From: Methanospirillum hungatei
GTDB taxonomy: Archaea > Halobacteriota > Methanomicrobia > Methanomicrobiales > Methanospirillaceae
Assembly (NCBI RefSeq): GCF_020216685.1
Contig: NZ_JAIWNS010000049.1
Coordinates: 1-10,000, forward strand
Direction: 5' to 3'
Length of the DNA stretch: 10,000 nt
Position 1 is the stretch's first letter; each line of letters starts with the position of its first letter. This document shows, piece after piece, positions 1 through 5,981 of this stretch. A program made the position numbers and the translations under genes. The notes beneath the pieces are model-generated. The model made no database searches and was not told where the DNA came from. It saw nothing but the letters and a program-made list of their open reading frames with translations.

Positions 1-624
1 GGGGGTTTTCCAGAAGAAGGGGGAACGATGTCAGTGTCAGAAGAACCAGAAGCGATTGAACCGGTCGGACAGCCGGATATGGGAATGACTGCAGGTCTTG
101 GTGGGGGAGCAGGCAGTGTCTCATCAGCCTTGTCTTCTCTTGCAGCGGAGAAAGGGATGCTTGAAGCGCTCAGGAACCAGTTGTTTGCCCAGCCTGCACC
201 GGCTCCTGAACCTGTAAAACAGAAAAAGCCACGTGAGAAGGTGAAGATACAGAAAGTTTACAGCCTGTTTGAATGGACGACCAATAATGTGAAACGATAC
301 GGGCATGACCGGGTTGATCTCATGCTTGAGTCGTATAAGGAGATGGGTCATATCTCTGAAGAGCATTGTAAACAGGTGAAAGATATTGCCCGCCTTATGG
401 CACCGTCGATCGGGGAAGTCCATGAGATGAAGGCAGATGAATTTGTTCTGGCACTCTATGAACTCAACCGGATATTACAACCTGAGGATCCGGGTCTTGA
501 CCGTGACATGCTTGATGTCCTGATTGAGAAGAGAAAGATGGCAATGCCATCAGGCCGGATTGAGGAGACAGATAACCTGATAGAGGATGACTCAGAGTTT
601 GAGTATATTCCTTCCCGTGAGTAA
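1..624 (+). CDS. Archaellum switch-complex protein with FlaD/E domain (ArlCE/ArlD type), probably 5'-partial
   Basis: This is a cytoplasmic archaellum accessory protein of the FlaD/FlaE family, which sits under the motor and receives the chemotaxis signal through CheF. Counting from the ATG at 28, residues 1-40 are Gly/Ser/Glu-rich and look disordered. A helix (about 40-53) and a Pro/Lys linker (55-70) follow. Residues about 74-155 form the FlaD/E-like domain, with the segment YGHDRVDLMLESYKEMGHIS and then a helical stretch containing ALYELNRIL. The tail is acidic. The frame has no stop between 1 and 27, and the low-complexity character continues across the ATG, so that ATG may be internal to a longer FlaC/E- or FlaD-type protein that starts left of the window. 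A purine run (16-23) before the ATG could also be a ribosome site, so the start is unresolved. The choice between the CE and D paralogues is also open. arlG follows after 8 bases. Confidence 0.8.
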   Translation, partial: GGFPEEGGTMSVSEEPEAIEPVGQPDMGMTAGLGGGAGSVSSALSSLAAEKGMLEALRNQLFAQPAPAPEPVKQKKPREKVKIQKVYSLFEWTTNNVKRYGHDRVDLMLESYKEMGHISEEHCKQVKDIARLMAPSIGEVHEMKADEFVLALYELNRILQPEDPGLDRDMLDVLIEKRKMAMPSGRIEETDNLIEDDSEFEYIPSRE

Positions 625-632
625 CTGCCGAT

Positions 633-1115
633 ATGGCAAGCGAAGCTATCTCATCGTCAATTATGATAATAGGGGCGGTCCTTGGGGCCGCAGTCCTTAT
701 TACCGCTATCCTACCAGCAATTTTTTCAGCTGGTGATACCTTCGGGACCGTTTCGTCGTCAGCTGAGCAGAAATTAAAGACTGATTTTCGGATAGTCAAT
801 ACTTATGCGTATGATAATTCACCTGATGTAGTGAAAGTCTGGCTGAAAAATGTTGGTGCTATCCGAATCTCCATCTATGAAATTCAGGAATCAGATGTAT
901 TCTTTGGAGTAAATAATCAGATATCACAAAGAAGTTACTCTTCTGGTTTTACATATGAATTGAAAGGGACAAGTGATGGGTATTGGGATATTGGTGAAAC
1001 CCTTGAGATCGTATTGACAGAACCAACTGGGATTTCATCCGGTGCACAACTTTATTTTTCGTTTGCATTACCTAATAGTATTCGACGAACAACAACCTTC
1101 TCTACAAATAATTAA
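633..1115 (+). CDS. arlG: Archaellum stator-associated protein ArlG (FlaG)
   Basis: ArlG is a membrane-anchored protein whose outer domain, together with ArlF, links the archaellum motor to the cell envelope. The product has 160 residues. A single N-terminal membrane segment spans about residues 8-32, after the start MASEAISSSI that is typical of FlaG. The linker EQKLKTDFRIVN and the beta-strand motif VWLKNVG (69-75) match the FlaG pattern. The rest is a beta-rich domain containing DGYWDIGETLEI (115-126), with a Ser/Thr/Asn tail. The ATG lies 8 bases after the previous stop with no strong ribosome site, so coupled translation is likely. The first 150 bases have the base composition of the neighbouring genes, while the remainder is AT-rich. 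ArlF and ArlG are distant relatives. Assignment to G rather than F rests on the N-terminus and the order of motifs. Confidence 0.82.
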   Translation: MASEAISSSIMIIGAVLGAAVLITAILPAIFSAGDTFGTVSSSAEQKLKTDFRIVNTYAYDNSPDVVKVWLKNVGAIRISIYEIQESDVFFGVNNQISQRSYSSGFTYELKGTSDGYWDIGETLEIVLTEPTGISSGAQLYFSFALPNSIRRTTTFSTNN

Positions 1116-1117
1116 AT

Positions 1118-1582
1118 ATGACCTCTTCTCTCATAACTGGAGCAGTAAGTCTGTTATTAATTATTATTGCAGGATATATCATTGCGACAGGAATTTTGAC
1201 AGTTGCTGAGACAACAATCGGAACTCAGATAGAAATGTCTACTGTATTTGAGACAATTCAGCAAACGAAAATTTCTGTAAACGAATATTTGTGGTCAGAT
1301 ACAGATAATAAATTATCTCTCTATTTTGAGAATGAAGGGAGTGTTTCTTTCAAAAGGCTAGACTCGGGATATGACTTGTATATTGGCAATTCTTCGACGA
1401 ATATAACAACACGATATTCATTATCTGATATTACGACCCGAATAACAAATGATATTACAAATAAAGGATTTTGGGATCCCTCAGAAGTTTTTGAGGTAAA
1501 TATTACTCTTGATTATACCCCTAATTGGGCAAAATTTGTTACATCAAATGGAGTAAGTGCATCAACAAATATAAATTCTTGA
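1118..1582 (+). CDS. arlF: Archaellum stator protein ArlF (FlaF)
   Basis: ArlF has one membrane helix and an outer beta-sandwich domain. In Sulfolobus it binds the S-layer protein and acts as the stator anchor of the motor. This product has 154 residues, close to the family size. The membrane segment is about residues 8-30, very rich in Ile and Leu. After a linker come the strand motif LYFENEG (68-74), a Ser/Thr/Asn-rich region, and GFWDPSEVFEVNIT (117-130). Three N-glycosylation sequons (Asn91, Asn95, Asn128) are visible. The ATG lies two bases after the arlG stop with no ribosome site, which indicates translational coupling. The gene is markedly AT-rich compared with arlH and arlI; one 60-base line counted by eye (1261-1320) is about 28% G+C. 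It could be labelled ArlG instead, since the two families are related, but the hydrophobic start and the ENEG motif favour ArlF. Confidence 0.75.
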   Translation: MTSSLITGAVSLLLIIIAGYIIATGILTVAETTIGTQIEMSTVFETIQQTKISVNEYLWSDTDNKLSLYFENEGSVSFKRLDSGYDLYIGNSSTNITTRYSLSDITTRITNDITNKGFWDPSEVFEVNITLDYTPNWAKFVTSNGVSASTNINS

Positions 1583-1674
1583 TTTAACCCCGGTTAGCTA
1601 ATAAATCCTTCCAACTAATATTTAAACAAATCAATTGAAAAATCAAAAAAACATTATCGCTTGATAAAATTTGC

Positions 1675-1684
1675 AAAAATATAG
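1675..1684 (+). promoter_or_regulatory. Candidate TATA box ahead of arlH
   Basis: The A/T run AAAAATATAG resembles an archaeal TATA element. A start of transcription about 25 bases downstream would leave a leader of roughly 30 bases that includes the ribosome site at 1719-1725. The 152-base gap between arlF and arlH is AT-rich throughout, so TATA-like strings are expected by chance. An alternative element, AATATTTAAA, lies at about 1617-1626. Position and spacing are the only support. Confidence 0.35.
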
Positions 1685-1718
1685 AGAACACCTATTAGCA
1701 AATAGAAGAATTAATAAT

Positions 1719-1725
1719 TAGGGGC
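1719..1725 (+). promoter_or_regulatory. Ribosome-binding site of arlH
   Basis: TAGGGGC lies nine bases before the ATG at 1735. It is a reasonable match to an archaeal Shine-Dalgarno core, and it supports independent initiation of arlH after the non-coding gap. By contrast, arlF, arlI and arlJ have little or no such signal. Confidence 0.45.
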
Positions 1726-1734
1726 ATTCATCAT

Positions 1735-2505
1735 ATGGCAGAATTAGATCTATCCAGTGGCATGGATGAAGCCCGGGGGGACATTGCAGATCTCCTCGGG
1801 AAAGAGGAACGAAAAATCCTCACGACTGGAAACGCAGAAATCGACAAAAAAATTGCCGATGGTCTCCCTCTCGGGTCACTTACCTTGATTGAAGGAGAGA
1901 ACGATACCGGTAAATCAGTCCTTACCCAGCAGTTTATCTGGGGAAGTATGCACAATAACCTCCGTGTTGATCTCTTCTCAACAGAACTGACAACGAAAAG
2001 TTTTCTGACCCAGATGGAATCGATGTCCCTTGATATCTCTGACTTCTTTGCGTGGGGATATATCCGCCTCTTTCACTGCCATCTGGTAGAGTTCAAATGG
2101 ACTCCGGATGCCATGAACGATATCCTTGAACGAATCATCACCCATGTCAAGTTCAGTAATACCGATGTGGCAATCATCGACTCACTTACTATTTTCACCG
2201 AGTATACAACCAATGAAGCGGTACTGACGTTTCTGACCCAGGCAAAAAACATCTGTGACCAGGGAAAAACAATTCTTATCACTATGCACAGTTATGCATT
2301 CACTGATGAAGTCCTGACCCGTGTCAGATCCATCTGTGATGCTCACCTGCTCCTCATGAGAAAACTCATGGGTGATAAGTACGTCATGGTTTTGGAAGTG
2401 GTGAAGGTCAGAGGGGCCAGGAAGACTACTGGTAACCTTGTCAGCTTTGAAGTCCATCCCGGATATGGGATGAAGATTATTCCGGTATCCGTTGCAAAAG
2501 TCTGA
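1735..2505 (+). CDS. arlH: Archaellum ATP-binding motor regulator ArlH (FlaH)
   Basis: ArlH is a RecA-like, KaiC-related protein that binds ATP, docks on the ArlI ATPase and is essential for archaellum assembly. The 256-residue length is near the family norm. The Walker A motif is GENDTGKS (54-61). A Walker B strand, DVAIIDSL (144-151), ends in Asp149-Ser150 and so lacks a catalytic glutamate directly after the aspartate. That fits a protein that binds nucleotide but hydrolyses it poorly, as described for other ArlH proteins. A sensor-like segment TMHSY (183-187) follows, and the C-terminal strands end in VSVAKV. The start is supported by TAGGGGC upstream and by the family-like N-terminus. 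It is probably the first gene of an arlH-arlI-arlJ transcription unit, since arlI begins two bases after its stop. Confidence 0.93.
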   Translation: MAELDLSSGMDEARGDIADLLGKEERKILTTGNAEIDKKIADGLPLGSLTLIEGENDTGKSVLTQQFIWGSMHNNLRVDLFSTELTTKSFLTQMESMSLDISDFFAWGYIRLFHCHLVEFKWTPDAMNDILERIITHVKFSNTDVAIIDSLTIFTEYTTNEAVLTFLTQAKNICDQGKTILITMHSYAFTDEVLTRVRSICDAHLLLMRKLMGDKYVMVLEVVKVRGARKTTGNLVSFEVHPGYGMKIIPVSVAKV

Positions 2506-2507
2506 AT

Positions 2508-4370
2508 ATGTCCCGGCTGCAGATTCAGGGGAAAATACCTTTTCAGGAGGCTGAGAGTCATGATACTGAAGAGTGTATAATAAACCCGGAGTCCTGCGCC
2601 CTGTACCGGATGCTGCCTGCAAATGCCAAAGAGTATGCCCGGAACTATCCCCACCTTCTTGAATACCTCCATATATTTCCGGTAGATGAATTCGGAATCC
2701 CGTTGTTCTTCTCTGAGCTGAAACGTGATTTGAAAGGAATTAAGGATCCGAATCTCATATATCCTGCAAAACCTCCAATTTTTATTCATATCTTCTTTGA
2801 CCCGAATGATGTTAGGAACTTTTACATCCCCATCGAACCATCGTTCATGCATAATATCGGCCGGTTGCTTCCGGCAATCGAGTACCGGCTGGTAGACCTG
2901 CTAGATGCCCTGGAAGAAGACCCGGTCACTCCGGAAGAGCGGACAGCGGTATTAAAGCGCCTGCTCAGACAGGTCATGTATATCAAGAAAGCAGGAGAAG
3001 CAATTGATCCCAGCCTGCTGAAGATTGAAGGCCCAAAAGGGTTTGGAGACAAGTTAAAAACATTCCTTACCACCGATCTGACCGCCAAGGAAGATCCGAG
3101 TGCCGAACGGCTTTTTGCAGACGTCCCCCATCTCTCTGACGGGCGTATTATAGTAAGTCCGCAGGAGTATGAAGCAATTGAGTACCAGATGATCCGGGAT
3201 AAGATTGATGTCGGACTTCTGTATCCGTTTATCTCGGATAATTTTATTGAAGATATCACGTGTGACGGACTTGGCCCCATATTTATCGAACACAAGATCT
3301 TTAAAGGGCTCAAATCTGTCGTCGGTTTTGATCAGGAGGCTGCACTTGATGATTTCTGTATTAAGCTTGCAGAAAAATCGCGTCGTCCGATCACCTATCG
3401 GAATCCCATCGTTGATGCGACCCTCCCTGACGGATCACGTATCAATATCGTGTATTCAACGGAGATCAGCCGACAGGGGAGTAACTTCACCATTCGTAAA
3501 GCGATGGATGATGTCATCTCCATCACCAAGCTGGTCGAATTTGGAACCTGTAGTTATGCACTTGCGGCATATCTCTGGATCTGCATAGAGAACGGGATGT
3601 CACTTTTCATGTCCGGTGAGACGGCATCCGGCAAGACAACCTCAATGAATGCTCTTACAACCTTCATCTCCCCTGAGTCGAAGATCGTCAGTATCGAGGA
3701 CACTCCTGAGTTAATCATCCCTCATAAAAACTGGACCCGTGAAGTATCCAAAGGAAAAGGAAAAGGTGAAGGTGAAGGTTCAGATGTGACCATGTTCGAC
3801 CTCCTTCGTGCAGCACTTCGTCAGCGTCCAAACATGATCATGGTCGGAGAGATCCGTGGAGTGGAAGGAGCAGTCGCATTTGGTGCCATGCAGACCGGCC
3901 ACCCGGTGATGAGTACATTCCACGCTGCAACGGTGGAGAAGTTGATCCAGCGTCTAACTGGTGATCCGATTCTTATCCCCAAGACCTTCATTGATAACCT
4001 CAACCTTGTGGTCATTCAGAGTGCAGTCCGGCGGCCTGATGGAGCAATGGTCAGACGTCAGCTGAATGTTTCAGAACTGGTCGGGTATGATGCACAAAGT
4101 GGAGGGTTCTCCTTTGTTGAGGTCTTTACCTGGGACCCGGTCACTGATACGCACGAATTTACCGGTAAAGGATCAAGCTATCTTCTGGAAAACAAGATAG
4201 CAACCATGCTGGGTATTCCTGAGCATAAAAAGGCGCAAATGTACATGGAAGTAGAAAAACGTGCAAAGATCCTGGAGCGGCTTCATAAAGCGGGATATAC
4301 TGACTTTATCGAACTCTTTCTGATGATAACGAAATTGAAAAAACAGGGACTTCTCAATATCGATATCTGA
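2508..4370 (+). CDS. arlI: Archaellum motor ATPase ArlI (FlaI)
   Basis: ArlI is a hexameric type II/IV secretion-type ATPase that drives both filament assembly and rotation from the cytoplasmic side. All hallmark motifs are present: Walker A GETASGKTT (370-378), Asp box SIEDTPEL (395-402), Walker B MIMVGEIRG (443-451) and His box HPVMSTFHA (465-473). The N-terminal domain occupies roughly residues 1-340 and contains DATLPDGSRINIV (303-315), which is typical of this ATPase class. At 620 residues it is about 100 longer than the 513-residue Sulfolobus protein, mostly before the core. A charged low-complexity insert, KGKGKGEGEG (415-424), lies between the Asp box and Walker B. The ATG follows the arlH stop by two bases, and no clear ribosome site is visible, which indicates coupled translation. 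The identification as ArlI rather than a pilus ATPase rests on the arlH and arlJ neighbours. Confidence 0.95.
   Translation: MSRLQIQGKIPFQEAESHDTEECIINPESCALYRMLPANAKEYARNYPHLLEYLHIFPVDEFGIPLFFSELKRDLKGIKDPNLIYPAKPPIFIHIFFDPNDVRNFYIPIEPSFMHNIGRLLPAIEYRLVDLLDALEEDPVTPEERTAVLKRLLRQVMYIKKAGEAIDPSLLKIEGPKGFGDKLKTFLTTDLTAKEDPSAERLFADVPHLSDGRIIVSPQEYEAIEYQMIRDKIDVGLLYPFISDNFIEDITCDGLGPIFIEHKIFKGLKSVVGFDQEAALDDFCIKLAEKSRRPITYRNPIVDATLPDGSRINIVYSTEISRQGSNFTIRKAMDDVISITKLVEFGTCSYALAAYLWICIENGMSLFMSGETASGKTTSMNALTTFISPESKIVSIEDTPELIIPHKNWTREVSKGKGKGEGEGSDVTMFDLLRAALRQRPNMIMVGEIRGVEGAVAFGAMQTGHPVMSTFHAATVEKLIQRLTGDPILIPKTFIDNLNLVVIQSAVRRPDGAMVRRQLNVSELVGYDAQSGGFSFVEVFTWDPVTDTHEFTGKGSSYLLENKIATMLGIPEHKKAQMYMEVEKRAKILERLHKAGYTDFIELFLMITKLKKQGLLNIDI
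3750..3779 (+). repeat. Lys-Gly/Glu-Gly codon repeat inside arlI
   Basis: Ten codons encode alternating Lys-Gly (three times) then Glu-Gly (twice) through a six-base tandem pattern (AAAGGA-type followed by GAAGGT-type units). The repeat stays in frame within the ATPase domain, between the Asp box and Walker B. Such short-unit repeats are prone to slippage, so its length may vary between strains. Confidence 0.7.
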
Positions 4371-4373
4371 TCC

Positions 4374-5978
4374 ATGGCATTTGAGGGTTTTTTAGATAAA
4401 CTGCGTGCGTCCAACCAGGGGAAATTACCCTTTGAGGATTTGTATGCGACGATTTATGCAAGACTCTACAAATTTTTCATAGAAGACAAGTATATGGGTT
4501 CAGATCTTCTGTTCATGCTGACATACATGGCAGCGATCATCAGTGCAGATGCGTCTCGTCCTGAAATTTTTGCATATACCGGTGCGCGATCAGAATATGT
4601 CTCGACTAAATATATCCGCCGCGCTGATCTCCTGGTGAAACGATGGGGATACAGCTATGTTGAAGCGCTCTCCAATGTCGCGAAGAAGATAGAGAATGAG
4701 ATGCTCTTCTCCATGGTAAACCGGTATGCAAATGCAATTGAGTCTGGTGTTCCTGACAGTGATTACCTGAAACGTGAGCTTGAGACGATTAGGAATGTCT
4801 ACAAATCAAGTTATGAACAGGGCATTGAGATGCTCAAAAAATGGGGTGATGCATATATCTCGATGCTCTTCTCAGGTGCCCTTGTCGGGATTATCATCAT
4901 GGTCTCTATTGCCATTTATGCACCTGATAATATTCAGGGTACCTTGATGACCTCGTATGTGCTCATCGGTGGAATTTCAATATTGGGCATTGTAACTATG
5001 TATAAGGCGGTTCCGGCCGATCCAAAGACACACCGGCTCTTGCAGGGATCTCCGGAGCAGAACATGATTCACCGGATGGAAAAGAAGGTAGTTCCCATCC
5101 TCTGTATTATTGTCATTCTGCTTCTGCTCCTGGGTATGAATTTTGGTCTGGTCCTGATGCTTATCGGGATGCTGCTCTTCCCCTTGGGAGTGATTGCGTT
5201 CATCGATGACGGGAATATCACACTTCGTGACTCGGAGTTCCCTACGTTTATCAAAGGTGTAGGTGCGGTCCAGGGAGGTAAAGGGACCACTATTGCCCCG
5301 GCGATTCAGGATATTGATAAAAAATCACTTCCGTATCTTGAGCCCCTGATCAATTCTGTCTTTTCAAAATTAAACCTGGGACTTGATGAGGACCGGACCT
5401 GGCAGCGGTTTATCAACGATGGCGGGAGCTACCTGATATACAAGTATCTGAATATTTACCGGGATGCGCTCAAGCTTGGTGGTAAGGCTGACACGGTTGG
5501 TCAGATCGTCAGTTCATCCATGCTTGACCAGGTTCTGCTGCGGGATCACCGGCATACTATTTCCATGGGTTTTATGACTCTTCTTGTTCCGATGCATGCC
5601 ATGATGGTTGCCATTTTCCTGTTTCTGTATAATATTCTGGTTGTAATGGCCGATGCAATATCAGAAAAAATGGCCTCCCTTGGAGAAGCCGGGGCGGCAT
5701 TAACATCCGGGCAGGGTGCGTCTATTGCCGGGGCAATGGGTGGAAGTATGTTCGTCTTTTCCAATTTTGATAAAGATGCTATCGGGTTTTATGTCATCAT
5801 CATCATTACCATGCTCACGATCTCGAATGTGGTGGCCGGGAAGATTGTTTCAGGCGGGGATAATGCATTAGTATATTTTTATTCAAGTCTTATCTGTTCT
5901 GTATCCGGGCTTCTTTACATAGTGGCTCCAATCATAACCGGAATATTCTTTATGATTCCCGTCTTTGAAGGTGTATAA
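4374..5978 (+). CDS. arlJ: Archaellum membrane platform protein ArlJ (FlaJ)
   Basis: ArlJ is the polytopic membrane core of the archaellum, related to the type II secretion/type IV pilus platform protein (T2SF/TadC class). It docks the ArlI hexamer. The 534-residue product has a soluble N-terminal part with a cytoplasmic helical domain (about 75-160). Membrane segments follow at about 161-183, 190-211, 239-258 and 259-277. A long cytoplasmic loop (about 278-395) comes next and contains the second T2SF-type helical domain (DALKLGGKADTVGQIVSSSM, 364-383). Further membrane segments lie at about 397-426, 468-490 and 497-530. The Gly/Ala-rich stretch at 436-458 between them is probably a flexible loop. 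The ATG is three bases after the arlI stop, which gives a continuous H-I-J block. Segment boundaries were read by eye from hydrophobicity and are approximate. Confidence 0.93.
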   Translation: MAFEGFLDKLRASNQGKLPFEDLYATIYARLYKFFIEDKYMGSDLLFMLTYMAAIISADASRPEIFAYTGARSEYVSTKYIRRADLLVKRWGYSYVEALSNVAKKIENEMLFSMVNRYANAIESGVPDSDYLKRELETIRNVYKSSYEQGIEMLKKWGDAYISMLFSGALVGIIIMVSIAIYAPDNIQGTLMTSYVLIGGISILGIVTMYKAVPADPKTHRLLQGSPEQNMIHRMEKKVVPILCIIVILLLLLGMNFGLVLMLIGMLLFPLGVIAFIDDGNITLRDSEFPTFIKGVGAVQGGKGTTIAPAIQDIDKKSLPYLEPLINSVFSKLNLGLDEDRTWQRFINDGGSYLIYKYLNIYRDALKLGGKADTVGQIVSSSMLDQVLLRDHRHTISMGFMTLLVPMHAMMVAIFLFLYNILVVMADAISEKMASLGEAGAALTSGQGASIAGAMGGSMFVFSNFDKDAIGFYVIIIITMLTISNVVAGKIVSGGDNALVYFYSSLICSVSGLLYIVAPIITGIFFMIPVFEGV

Positions 5979-5981
5979 GCG

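Noticed and set aside
1586..1597. TAAC-CCCG-GTTA inverted repeat after arlF as a terminator
   Set aside because: The stem is only four pairs and no T-run follows, so it is not convincing as a terminator.
2182..3313. Long open frames on the minus strand opposite arlH and arlI
   Set aside because: They overlap well-identified genes across their full length, have no recognisable domains, and reflect the codon pattern of the + strand.
3205..3588. 127-codon + strand frame inside arlI
   Set aside because: It lies wholly within the ATPase gene in another frame and has no domain content.
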